From an uncultured Desulfobacterium sp. (GTDB taxonomy: Bacteria; Desulfobacterota; DSM-4660; Desulfatiglandales; Desulfatiglandaceae): a stretch of DNA of 64,000 bases. The position numbers were made by a program, and so were the translations under genes. The notes beneath the pieces were generated by a model. That model did not search any database. It saw only the letters and a list, made by a program, of their open reading frames with translations, and had not been told where the DNA came from. Location: positions 48,744 through 112,743 of the forward strand of contig LT984857.1 of NCBI GenBank assembly GCA_900258555.1, read 5' to 3'. Within the stretch, counting starts at the first letter, position 1. Each line of letters starts with the position of its first letter. This document shows, piece by piece, positions 1 through 7,919 of this stretch.

Positions 1-52
1 AGGGATTTCAACCATCCCTGAAAGGGACATTAAAAATTCACAATTCACAATT

Positions 53-1234
53 CTATGGTTTACCCAGGATTGTAATGGCGATACAATAACAATCGGGATT
101 TCCGGCCAGGTTATGGGTGAGCCCGATCTTCGGGTCTTTCAACTGTCGCTCCCCGCACCTGCCGCTTAACTGATTGTATATCTCATAAATCATCCTAAGG
201 CCGGTTGCGCCCAGGGGGTGGCCGAAACACTTCAATCCTCCGTCGGTGTTTACAGGAAGGCCTCCGCTCAGGCTGAAAAAGCCGTCTTCATAATCCTTCC
301 ATGCCTCGCCTTTTTTACTGAACCCCAGGTCTTCCATGATGATCATCTCAGTTATGGTGAAGCAGTCGTGTACGATAGCTACGTCAATCTCTTCCCTGGG
401 ATTGGTGATTCCCGCCTGTTCATAAGCCTTCTTGGAAGCCACCTGATTTTCAATAAAATGGATAAAATCATATTGATCATCCAGCACGGGTTGTGCCGCG
501 TTATTGGCCATTCCCAGACCTTTTACCAGGATATAGTCCTTTCCCATGGCCTTGGCCTTTTCCGGCGTGGTGATGATCGCAGCGGCGCCTCCATCTGTAA
601 CACCGCAGCAGTCAAATATACCCAGGGGCGCTGCAATAATGGGCGCCTTTATGACCTGCTCTACGGTAATCTCCTTCCGGAACTGGGCCTTGGGGCTTCT
701 TGCGCCGTTGTAGTGGTTCTTTACGGCGATCTTGGCCAGGATCTCTTTGCCCCTTTCCGGAGAGAGCCCGTAGGTCTCAAAATATTTTGTGGCGCGAACA
801 GCAAACATGGTGGGCGGCCCGGTAAGGACCTCGTATCTGGCCTGATATTTTGAGTGAAGCGTACCGCCCAGCCCCCCTTCATAACCGGTATCCTTCAGTT
901 TTTCCACACCACAGACCAACGCCATTTCCGATGCGCCTGACGCCACGGCATAACAGGCATTTCTGAACGCGTCCGTTCCTGTAGCGCACAGGTTCTCCAC
1001 CCGTGTTACAGGAATATATTGGAGTTTCAAAATCCTTGTCAGCCTTGAGCCAAGGTTCCCGCCGTCAACCGTGCCCAGCCATGCCGCGTCAATGTCTTTA
1101 GGCGAAATCCCAGCGTCCTTGAAGGCCTCATAACAGGATTCAATGACCAGGTCTTCCTGGCCCTTGTCAAAAAGCTCGCCAAAATGGGTGCAGCCCATTC
1201 CAATAATGGCTACCTTATCTTTAATACCACTCAT
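53..1234 (-). CDS. SCP-x-type thiolase (acyl-CoA acetyltransferase-like)
   Basis: Thiolase-fold protein of 393 residues in the SCP-x/lipid-transfer branch, probably acting on 3-oxoacyl-CoA thioesters in the last steps of the operon. Visible features are the nucleophilic cysteine at about C83 (VENLCATGTDAFR), the HDCF motif and the C-terminal GHPLGATG motif. A GGAGG site lies 6 nt before the ATG. It is the last gene of the long minus-strand operon in this window, 32 bp after the HMG-CoA-synthase/DUF35 gene. SCP-x-type thiolases often pair with DUF35 (Zn-ribbon/OB-fold) proteins, and the neighbour carries that domain, so a complex or shared substrate is likely. That partnership is inference. 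The operon may continue beyond the left edge. Confidence 0.85.
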   Translation of the reverse strand: MSGIKDKVAIIGMGCTHFGELFDKGQEDLVIESCYEAFKDAGISPKDIDAAWLGTVDGGNLGSRLTRILKLQYIPVTRVENLCATGTDAFRNACYAVASGASEMALVCGVEKLKDTGYEGGLGGTLHSKYQARYEVLTGPPTMFAVRATKYFETYGLSPERGKEILAKIAVKNHYNGARSPKAQFRKEITVEQVIKAPIIAAPLGIFDCCGVTDGGAAAIITTPEKAKAMGKDYILVKGLGMANNAAQPVLDDQYDFIHFIENQVASKKAYEQAGITNPREEIDVAIVHDCFTITEMIIMEDLGFSKKGEAWKDYEDGFFSLSGGLPVNTDGGLKCFGHPLGATGLRMIYEIYNQLSGRCGERQLKDPKIGLTHNLAGNPDCYCIAITILGKP

Positions 1235-1266
1235 TTGGTACCTCCATGTTATCTAAATTAGTGTCT

Positions 1267-2676
1267 CTATTTCAGCCGGATGGGCATGGCCTTCCACATA
1301 TACATCGTATGGCCTTCCGTGCAGAATTTCCGCCGGTATGTCATTTCCAGGTCCATACCGTTGTGGATCTCCTTCACGTCCTTGTCCGTTATCGTGGTAA
1401 TCATTCGACCGCCGCCCTCAAAATTTATGACAGAATAAATCATCGGGATATCAAACTGATCGGTAATCATATCCTTGGAATGGGTAAACAGCCTTGCCCT
1501 TTTGTCAGACAGCCTGACGGGCTCAGACTTATCCAAGGCCTGACACTTGGTACAAACTCGCTGTGGCGGCCATTCAATATGCCCGCATTCCGTACACTTT
1601 TGTCCGTGAAACGGGGTAACGCCTTCCTGCACCCGCCACAGGTCAGCGGCCGAGACAATGGGCGTGGGCCTGACATGCTGCGGTGCGCTATCCAAATGCC
1701 CTCTCCACCTGAGATACGTCACATAGTCCGGAACCTGTTTTTTGGATTCAAGAAGTCTTCTCATGAGGTCTTTGTTCCTGAGCTTGGCGATGTTGTCAGT
1801 AGCCTGCAATAAAATCGCGTCCGCACCGTTGCCGTAACTGGCGAGGAGGATATTGTCTCCGGGTTTGACATTTTCCATTGCGGCTGCAAGCAGTTGCAGG
1901 CAATAAGGTGTGCCGGTATTGCCCATCTGCATAAAAAGATCATCCTGAAGCTGGGTCTTGGGATTTAAGCCCACAGACTGCGCAAGCCCCGCGACACTTC
2001 TGCCGTCTGGAGAGTAGATAACAGCCTTTGCAATGTCCTGAGGTTTGAGTCCTGTCTTTTTCATAAGACCGCGAATAGCCTCACCCACGGTGTTCATGTA
2101 TCCCATGGAAATATAAAAACGGGTTTCCCAGGACCGGACATAATCTTCAGACTCGCCCTTCCACATATCCATCATTTCATTGGAAACAGAATAGCTGTCT
2201 AAAATGGACACAGCCACATCCGTGTCGCCGATCACCAGACTGGCCGCGCCGTCTCCAAAGTTTGGCTCATGATTGGAGTTAGGTTTGGCGCGCCGCATGT
2301 CCGAGGCAATAACCATGGCCTTTTTGGCCGACCCTGCCTTGACGCTGTCCATAGCGGCAAGAATGGCGGCGGTTCCCCCTCTGGTGGAATGGGCAATATC
2401 CACTGCCCGGATCTCCCTCGGAAGATCAATGGCGTAACCGATCAGTGTGGCCGCCGTCTTCTCCCTGTAAGGAGAACTGGCGCATGCAAAGTAAAGTGCA
2501 CCGATTTCCTTGCGAATCGCATCATCAAGGGCGCTCATACCTGCCGCCACCGCCATGGTTATGGCGTCTTCATCAAAATTGGCAACGGCCTTTTCACCCC
2601 GAAATTGCCTGGCAATGGCGCCCTTGTCCAGCCTCCAGGTGGGGACATATGCGCCAATAGAAGTAATTCCTATCAT
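1267..2676 (-). CDS. HMG-CoA-synthase-like protein fused to DUF35 Zn-ribbon/OB-fold, lacking the catalytic Cys
   Basis: Protein of 469 residues. Residues 1 to about 300 are a HMG-CoA synthase/KAS III-type thiolase fold; residues about 350-469 are a DUF35 domain with a zinc ribbon (Cys at about 361, 364, 375 and 378) followed by an OB-fold. The ATG at 2676 is chosen because GGAGGAA precedes it; the ATG four codons upstream is itself part of that site. Oddity: where the family has NACYGGTAA with the nucleophilic Cys, this protein reads HSTRGGTAA, so Thr98 aligns with the Cys. The family's catalytic His segment (roughly FHQPNG) reads IYSPDG. The Asn of NTGT is retained. Claisen condensation by the usual covalent mechanism therefore looks impossible. 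A retro-aldolase or scaffold role with the adjacent thiolase is a plausible alternative. Confidence 0.8.
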   Translation of the reverse strand: MIGITSIGAYVPTWRLDKGAIARQFRGEKAVANFDEDAITMAVAAGMSALDDAIRKEIGALYFACASSPYREKTAATLIGYAIDLPREIRAVDIAHSTRGGTAAILAAMDSVKAGSAKKAMVIASDMRRAKPNSNHEPNFGDGAASLVIGDTDVAVSILDSYSVSNEMMDMWKGESEDYVRSWETRFYISMGYMNTVGEAIRGLMKKTGLKPQDIAKAVIYSPDGRSVAGLAQSVGLNPKTQLQDDLFMQMGNTGTPYCLQLLAAAMENVKPGDNILLASYGNGADAILLQATDNIAKLRNKDLMRRLLESKKQVPDYVTYLRWRGHLDSAPQHVRPTPIVSAADLWRVQEGVTPFHGQKCTECGHIEWPPQRVCTKCQALDKSEPVRLSDKRARLFTHSKDMITDQFDIPMIYSVINFEGGGRMITTITDKDVKEIHNGMDLEMTYRRKFCTEGHTMYMWKAMPIRLK

Positions 2677-2749
2677 GGGTTCCTCCATAATTAGTCTAAA
2701 TTTCTCTGAATTAACAACTCGAATCTAGATATCATCACATTTAACAAAT

Positions 2750-2778
2750 CAGCCCCTGGCCCATTGGGAGAGGGGCTG
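2750..2778. other. Inter-gene hairpin, 8-bp perfect stem
   Basis: CAGCCCCT at 2750-2757 pairs with AGGGGCTG at 2771-2778. It sits in the 124-bp gap between the enoyl-CoA hydratase gene and the HMG-CoA-synthase-like gene. There is no T-run on the transcribed strand, so it looks more like an mRNA-stability or processing element than an intrinsic terminator. Confidence 0.5.
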
Positions 2779-2800
2779 GATGAACGGAAAATAAGGGATT

Positions 2801-3676
2801 CTACTCCTTACCCTCGTATTTTCTATCCCTTTCGTGGAAGCTTTCCCTTGCGCCCTGTTTCTCTCTTTTGCTGACGAAGTTCCATTCGCCCTTTTCATAT
2901 CTCAAGTTTGTAAACAGGGTGTGGCTGTAGTATCCTATCGGCCAGCCGCGGGTGATCCCCATGGCATCCAGGATCAGATGGTTTGTAGATTTTCCTATAT
3001 CAATACCATCCCTTGGATATACGGTGAGTAACCTGCACAGGTCCTGAACCTCTTTTTCCAGTTGCTCCTCAGGCACGGCCTTTGTGGCCCAGCCTATCCG
3101 GGCGGCCTCTTCACCGGTGATATGCCTTCCGGTCAGCAGAAGATCCCTCGCCCTTGTGTAGCCTATCTTCAGATAGAGTATGGGGATGGTGGGAATACCG
3201 CTTCCGCAAAAGCCCATGCGCTGCTCAGGATGCCCTATCTTGGCGTTATTTGCGACGATACTGAAATCAGACGACTCTGCCATCAGTGCACCTTCCCCAA
3301 GGCAGTGGCCCTGGACCTGACAGACAGTGATCTTCGGAGAGATCAGGATCTTGTGCTCCATCTCATACCAGTATCTGTCAATCTTCAGCCTTGCATGCTG
3401 GCTGGGCCGTCTCTTTCCCGGCTCTGCATCAAAGTTTTCATAGACCTTGTAGATCTTTGTAAGGTCATGGCCCGCGCAAAAGGATTTTCCCGCGCCCTTG
3501 AAAACGATCACCTTGAGATCATCATCGGTCTCCGCCTCATCTATAGCTGCCAGAAGGTCATCAAATATGCCCCCTTCCCAGGGGAAGTCCACAACGTTTA
3601 GCCTGTCAGGCAGGTTCATTGTAATGGTGCCGACCTGATCTTTTTTTTCATAAATTACATACTTATAATCACCCAT
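2801..3676 (-). CDS. Crotonase-family enoyl-CoA hydratase/hydrolase with insert
   Basis: Crotonase-superfamily enzyme of 291 residues, about 30 longer than ordinary enoyl-CoA hydratases. The oxyanion-hole segment CAGHDL comes first, then an insert of about 25 residues rich in charged and aromatic residues (around YKVYENFDAEPGKRRPSQ). The conserved glycine-helix follows, with a Glu in HCLGEGALMAE, then an acidic active-site region HPEQRMG. A GAGGAG site precedes the ATG. The length and insert resemble ring-cleaving hydrolase or larger hydratase branches more than short-chain hydratases. Ring-opening hydration is a reasonable inference from its place in a benzoyl-CoA-reductase-like operon, but the reaction cannot be fixed from sequence. 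Confidence 0.8.
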   Translation of the reverse strand: MGDYKYVIYEKKDQVGTITMNLPDRLNVVDFPWEGGIFDDLLAAIDEAETDDDLKVIVFKGAGKSFCAGHDLTKIYKVYENFDAEPGKRRPSQHARLKIDRYWYEMEHKILISPKITVCQVQGHCLGEGALMAESSDFSIVANNAKIGHPEQRMGFCGSGIPTIPILYLKIGYTRARDLLLTGRHITGEEAARIGWATKAVPEEQLEKEVQDLCRLLTVYPRDGIDIGKSTNHLILDAMGITRGWPIGYYSHTLFTNLRYEKGEWNFVSKREKQGARESFHERDRKYEGKE

Positions 3677-3762
3677 TATTTACTCCTCAAAATAGTTCAC
3701 CGCCTCTGTAAAACAGCCATCGCCTTAGACCAGACCGTGGGGAACAGAGGCAGCGCTAAAAG

Positions 3763-4614
3763 TTATGCGAGATTAAAAACCCTGAGGGCATTGTCCCTGA
3801 GGACAGCCTTCTTTGTCTCTTCCCTTATGTTAAGCGCCATGAACTGCTCCTTGCATCGGGCAAGGCCCAGTCCGTTTGTCCCGAACAGACACTTGCTGCG
3901 TCCGCGGGTGTTCATAAAATTGACAATGGACGGGTCCAGATACTGCGGCAGATGTGCGCTGACGTCCAGATATACATTGGGGTGCTTCCAAGCGAGTGCT
4001 ATCAGCTCTTCGCACCAGGGCCATCCTGTGTGAGAACCTATGATGGTAAGCTCGGGGAAATCCAGGGCCACCTTGTCAAGGTATATAGGCCTGCCCGGGT
4101 CGCTGGGGAGGATCTCCAGAGAGTGACCCAGTTGCATGGAAAATGGAATGCCCAGTTCCACGCACTTTGCGTAACAGGGATACATGGACTTGTCATCAGG
4201 ACGGATATCCTGACCAAGCACATGTGCGTATACACCCTTGAAGCCAAACTCCTTTACCGACCTTTCGATTATCCTGACACTTTCCATAATCTTCAAGGGA
4301 TTATAAGGGGCCATACCTATCAGGCGATCCGGATATTTCTTTATGGAATCGGAAATTTGCTCAAGGGAGAAATTGATCAGCAGCTCCCTTCTGTGATACG
4401 AGTACATCCTCGGCATGGTTACGAATACCTTGTCATAGCCCGCCTTGTCCATCTCAGCTACAAATTCATCAGTGGAACACATGATAAAAGGGATCTTACC
4501 CTTGAACATGGTGTCTTTCATCAGCCTCATCTCGGGGCTGCCTTCCCACCAGATCTTGACCAGCTCAGGGTCAAAGGGGTAATTCATTACATCAATGGCT
4601 TTGATATCTTCCAT
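3763..4614 (-). CDS. Amidohydrolase-2-type TIM barrel lacking canonical metal ligands
   Basis: Protein of 283 residues related to the amidohydrolase-2/ACMSD group. Those enzymes usually carry a DxHxH metal motif at the N terminus and an Asp in a late FG(T/S)D motif. Here the N-terminal motif reads DVMNY, with Met10 and Tyr12 in place of both His, and the late motif reads FGTNG, with Asn247 in place of Asp. His164 (QLGH) and His195 (GSHTG) remain. The start is well supported by AAGGAGG upstream of the ATG. Gaps of 23 bp to the thiolase upstream and 86 bp to the hydratase downstream place it in the operon. Metal-independent hydrolysis, decarboxylation or a non-catalytic role are all possible. 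Confidence 0.75.
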   Translation of the reverse strand: MEDIKAIDVMNYPFDPELVKIWWEGSPEMRLMKDTMFKGKIPFIMCSTDEFVAEMDKAGYDKVFVTMPRMYSYHRRELLINFSLEQISDSIKKYPDRLIGMAPYNPLKIMESVRIIERSVKEFGFKGVYAHVLGQDIRPDDKSMYPCYAKCVELGIPFSMQLGHSLEILPSDPGRPIYLDKVALDFPELTIIGSHTGWPWCEELIALAWKHPNVYLDVSAHLPQYLDPSIVNFMNTRGRSKCLFGTNGLGLARCKEQFMALNIREETKKAVLRDNALRVFNLA

Positions 4615-4637
4615 GTCTATCCTCCTTATGGTTTGTG

Positions 4638-5822
4638 TTATTCACCCTGAACAATCAGTGAGCCGGTAAGGCCACCGCCGCCGCAGGCCGCCGCCAGGCC
4701 GTACTGACCCGGCTTCAGGTAATTGGCCAGGTGCAGGGTGAGCCTTGCGCCTGTGTAACCTGTGGGATGACCAAGGGAAATTCCGCCTCCGTGAAGGTTT
4801 GTCTTTTCCCAGGGTATGCCGGCCTCGTTGATACAGATGCAGTTTACCACTGCAAAGGCCTCATTGATCTCAAAGGCCGTGATATCATCAAGCTTCATGC
4901 CCATCTTCTTCAGGTGCCTTGGGATGGTGACGGCCGGACCCTCCGGGAAGTAGCCTGGATCAACGCCATAGAACATGTAGTCAACGATATGTGCCATGGG
5001 TTTCAGGCCAAGCTCATTGGCCTTTTTGCGGGTCATCATCACCATGGCGCCGGCGCCGTCAGTGATGCCTGATGACTGCCCTGCGGTTACAGTGCCGTCC
5101 TTCTTAAACGCAGGAGGCAGTTTTTTCATGGTGTCCAGATTAACGTCGGGTCTCAGGCATTCATCCGTGTCAAACACCCACTCGGGTTTTTTCTTGGTGC
5201 CGGGGATGGTCACAGGGACAACCTCATCCTTGAAGATGCCGTCTTTCCATGCCTGCACAGCCCTTCTGTGGCTGTCATAGCCGATCTTATCCTGCTCTTC
5301 TCTGGTCAGTTTGTACTTCTGGGCGGTCTGCTCTGCAATCAGTCCGGGACTTAAATTGCTAAAGGGACAGATCAGATACAGGAATGCATCCTCGATCTTT
5401 ATGTCTGTCAGCCTGAAACCTTCCCAGCGCGCTCCTCTAAGGACGTGGGGGATATTGCTCATACTCTCCATGCCGCCTACGACCACGATCTCTGCATCGC
5501 CAACTCGAATGGCCTGCGTGGCCAGAGACACAGCCTTTAATCCCGCTGCACAGACCTTGTTTACCGTATGGGCCGGTGTAGGCAGAGGAAGCCCAGCCCT
5601 CAAAAGGGCGGTCCTTGCCGGGTTTGTCCCGGTGCCGTCCTGCCTTGTATGGGACATGATCACCTCGTCAACCATGTCCGGTGTAATGCCTGCCCTTTCA
5701 ATTGCAGCTTTAATAGCCAAGCCGCCGATGTCGTAAACCTTTAGGTCTTTCAATGCCCCGCCGAACTTGCCGATGGGGATACGAACACCACTTACTATTA
5801 CACAATCTTCCAGTTTAATCAT
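4638..5822 (-). CDS. Acetyl-CoA acetyltransferase (type II thiolase)
   Basis: Canonical degradative/biosynthetic thiolase of 394 residues. It has the nucleophilic Cys at about C91 (VNKVCAAGLKA), the NEAFA segment, GHPTGYTGAR, and the C-terminal catalytic CGGGG loop. Nothing essential is missing, in contrast to the HMG-CoA-synthase-like protein of the same operon. The ATG at 5822 is preferred over an in-frame TTG two codons upstream because GAGAGGAG lies 7 nt before it. It follows the MaoC gene by 17 bp. It most likely performs thiolytic cleavage of a 3-oxoacyl-CoA after ring opening, releasing acetyl-CoA. The chain length of the substrate is unknown. Confidence 0.9.
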   Translation of the reverse strand: MIKLEDCVIVSGVRIPIGKFGGALKDLKVYDIGGLAIKAAIERAGITPDMVDEVIMSHTRQDGTGTNPARTALLRAGLPLPTPAHTVNKVCAAGLKAVSLATQAIRVGDAEIVVVGGMESMSNIPHVLRGARWEGFRLTDIKIEDAFLYLICPFSNLSPGLIAEQTAQKYKLTREEQDKIGYDSHRRAVQAWKDGIFKDEVVPVTIPGTKKKPEWVFDTDECLRPDVNLDTMKKLPPAFKKDGTVTAGQSSGITDGAGAMVMMTRKKANELGLKPMAHIVDYMFYGVDPGYFPEGPAVTIPRHLKKMGMKLDDITAFEINEAFAVVNCICINEAGIPWEKTNLHGGGISLGHPTGYTGARLTLHLANYLKPGQYGLAAACGGGGLTGSLIVQGE

Positions 5823-5839
5823 AAACAATCTCCTCTCTT

Positions 5840-6262
5840 TCAGCAGGCCACAGTGGTGTAGCCCGCAACAATATCGTTACCGACCTGATTTTTTATCCAG
5901 ACATCACACTTTATAAATGTGTTGCCGCCTTCCTTCCTCTTTTCCACAACCTTCGCACCCACGCTCAGGGTGTCTTTTGGAAACACCGGCCTGATAAGTC
6001 GCAGTTCCATCCCGCCGGCCGTGATCCATTTTTCACCGAAATCCCTGGCCATAAGCTCCGACAGATAGGCTATAAACTGATAGCCCGGTGCAATCGTGCT
6101 CTTGAAGGCCGTGTTTTTGGCATATTCGGGATCTGTATGAATGGGATTGTAGTCTTCCGCTGCGCTTATATAGGTGTTTATCTTTTCCTGGGTCATGTAC
6201 TTGTTGATCGGGCTAAGTTCCTGACCCACGGTAATAGTTTCAATATCCAGTCTATCAGTCAT
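5840..6262 (-). CDS. MaoC-like (R)-hydratase, catalytic member of a pair
   Basis: Hot-dog-fold MaoC/hydratase-2 domain of 140 residues. The hydratase-2 signature is present: Asp37 and His42 in EDYNPIHTD, the catalytic dyad of the family. The ATG at 6262 fits better than an in-frame GTG nine bases upstream because AGGTG precedes it. The neighbour at 6342-6785 is a second, degenerate hot-dog protein. The two together have the length of a fused double hot-dog hydratase, as in heterodimeric HadAB-type dehydratases. It probably hydrates an enoyl-CoA intermediate, possibly with opposite stereochemistry to the crotonases. Confidence 0.82.
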   Translation of the reverse strand: MTDRLDIETITVGQELSPINKYMTQEKINTYISAAEDYNPIHTDPEYAKNTAFKSTIAPGYQFIAYLSELMARDFGEKWITAGGMELRLIRPVFPKDTLSVGAKVVEKRKEGGNTFIKCDVWIKNQVGNDIVAGYTTVAC

Positions 6263-6341
6263 CTTCCGCACCTAAATAACAATTGTATTTAGACCAGCCT
6301 TTTTATGGACATACAAATTGATGCTCTATGGCACGCGCCGA

Positions 6342-6785
6342 TTAGGACTGCGCAGGCCATATAACGGTTATGATGCTCACCGCCGCCTTTTGACCGTCCG
6401 GGTTATAGGCCTCTCCCTTTATGGAGACGAAGTCCCTGCCCTTTTTCTGAGTTACGTCTTCCACCACCGCCTTAACTGTTACGGTGTCTCCCAGTCTTAT
6501 GGGCCTGTGGAATTCATATCTCTGGCCCGCCTGAATAAGCCCGGGCGGGGTCTTCTTGTCAATGGTTTTTAACACCCTGCTGGGGGTTACATAAAGAGAA
6601 ATCGTAGTAGGAGGCACGACCAGACAGCCGAAGCCGGCCTTTTTGGCGTAATCCGCATCTGTATAAAGGGGGTTGGTCTCTTCAACTCCTAAGATAAAAT
6701 TCTTAATAATATCTTCACTCAATGTATAGGTGTATTCCGGAAACGTCATCCCCTTATGAAATTCTGCCAGATTCATTACTTCCAT
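6342..6785 (-). CDS. MaoC-like hot-dog protein, non-catalytic partner (FAS1-like dehydratase type)
   Basis: Hot-dog-fold protein of 147 residues. At the position where its neighbour has DYNPIHTD it reads ETNPLYTDADYA, so both residues of the hydratase dyad appear replaced (Glu and Tyr for Asp and His). This is the pattern of the substrate-binding, non-catalytic half of two-subunit hydratases. GGTG lies before the ATG at 6785; a second ATG three codons later is also possible. It is separated from the catalytic partner by 79 bp. The partnership is inferred from adjacency and complementary motifs. Confidence 0.75.
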   Translation of the reverse strand: MEVMNLAEFHKGMTFPEYTYTLSEDIIKNFILGVEETNPLYTDADYAKKAGFGCLVVPPTTISLYVTPSRVLKTIDKKTPPGLIQAGQRYEFHRPIRLGDTVTVKAVVEDVTQKKGRDFVSIKGEAYNPDGQKAAVSIITVIWPAQS

Positions 6786-6908
6786 ATGCTTTCACCTTGG
6801 TCACGCCGTTGCGCATGACCTCCCTGCCGCCGGGACTGAAATGCCCGAGGCCGAAAAAACCCTTCAGCCTCAGGCATATTCGTCAGCATAAACTACTTGT
6901 AATCATAA

Positions 6909-7763
6909 CTACTTTTTGGTGTAATCAAAAAAACCCCTGCCGGTCTTTACTCCAAGGTCTCCTGCCTGAACAAGCTGCCTTAGGAGCGGAGGAGGCAGGA
7001 AGCTTGGCCCCAGCTTATTGTTCAAGTCTTCGAGAACATAGAGGCAGGTATCCAGACCAATCAGATCAGCCAGCGCCAAGGGACCCATCGGCCAGTTAAA
7101 GCCTGCCTTACAGGCCCTGTCTATGTCTTCTGCTATGCCTATGCCCTGCTCCAGGCAACGGATGCCTTCATTGACCATGGCGATTCCCACACGGCTGGTC
7201 ACAAAGCCGGGATAATCCATACAGGGGACAGGAAGCTTGCCCACGCTGGTCAGATACTTAATGGTCTCAACCACTGTCTGGTCGCTTGTCCTGCGTCCCT
7301 TTGCAACCTCGACAAGCCTCATCAGGATCGGAGGATTATGGAAATGTGTTCCGATTGTCCTGTGGGTGTGCTTGGTCTGGTTCATGATCTCGGTGATTGG
7401 AAGGGCCGAGGTGCAGCTTGCAAGGATTACATTTTCCGGCATAATCGAGTCAAGCTCTTTAAAGATCTTCTGCTTAATGGCCACGTTTTCAACTGCCGCC
7501 TCGATGACCAGGTCCACGCCCTTGGCCTCGTCATAGCTCTTTATAAGTTTCAGGCTTGACTCAATGGCCTTGCCGTCGTCCTGGCTCATCTTTCCCTTTT
7601 CAACCATCTTGGCCACTGACTTCAGTATGCCGTCACGGCCCTTTTTCTGTGCATTCTCGTCCACGTCATACATCAGAACTTCAGAGCCGCCCGTAGCGCA
7701 TACCTGGGCAATTCCGGCACCCATCTGGCCGCAGCCGATAACCATCATCTTCTTAACATCCAT
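6909..7763 (-). CDS. 3-hydroxyacyl-CoA dehydrogenase (HBD type)
   Basis: NAD-dependent 3-hydroxyacyl-CoA dehydrogenase of 284 residues, the usual length for the single-function bacterial enzyme. The N-terminal Rossmann motif is GCGQMGAGIAQVC. The catalytic His lies in GTHFHNPP with a Glu in VEAAVENV. The C-terminal domain has NEGIRCLEQG and ends KTGRGFFDY, typical of the family. AAGGAGG lies upstream of the ATG. It oxidises the hydroxyl group made by one of the hydratases to a ketone ready for thiolysis. A paralogue lies outside the operon at 56454-57311. Confidence 0.92.
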   Translation of the reverse strand: MDVKKMMVIGCGQMGAGIAQVCATGGSEVLMYDVDENAQKKGRDGILKSVAKMVEKGKMSQDDGKAIESSLKLIKSYDEAKGVDLVIEAAVENVAIKQKIFKELDSIMPENVILASCTSALPITEIMNQTKHTHRTIGTHFHNPPILMRLVEVAKGRRTSDQTVVETIKYLTSVGKLPVPCMDYPGFVTSRVGIAMVNEGIRCLEQGIGIAEDIDRACKAGFNWPMGPLALADLIGLDTCLYVLEDLNNKLGPSFLPPPLLRQLVQAGDLGVKTGRGFFDYTKK

Positions 7764-7849
7764 GTGTTTACCTCCTTAAAACTGTGGTTAGTGTCTAAGC
7801 GAAAAATCCCTCTTTTTCAATCAGACCAAAGATTGTTAACATGTCCTTT

Positions 7850-7912
7850 TATAAAAATTCAACATTCAACATTATGTTAAACATTAAAAATTCAACATTA
7901 AAAATTACTTGC
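7850..7912. repeat. AT-rich short-word repeats between ligase and dehydrogenase genes
   Basis: Tandem-like words built on ATTCAACATT and TTAAAAATTCA occupy the 156-bp gap between the ligase stop and the 3-hydroxyacyl-CoA dehydrogenase start. Similar words occur in other gaps of the window (around 34-53, 10330-10368, 50885-50910 and 52862-52885). Confidence 0.5.
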
Positions 7913-7919
7913 CATCGGC

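Noticed and set aside
218-853. Plus-strand reading frame of 211 codons opposite the first thiolase gene
   Set aside because: It is antisense to a complete thiolase with all catalytic motifs, has no ribosome site and no recognisable domain.
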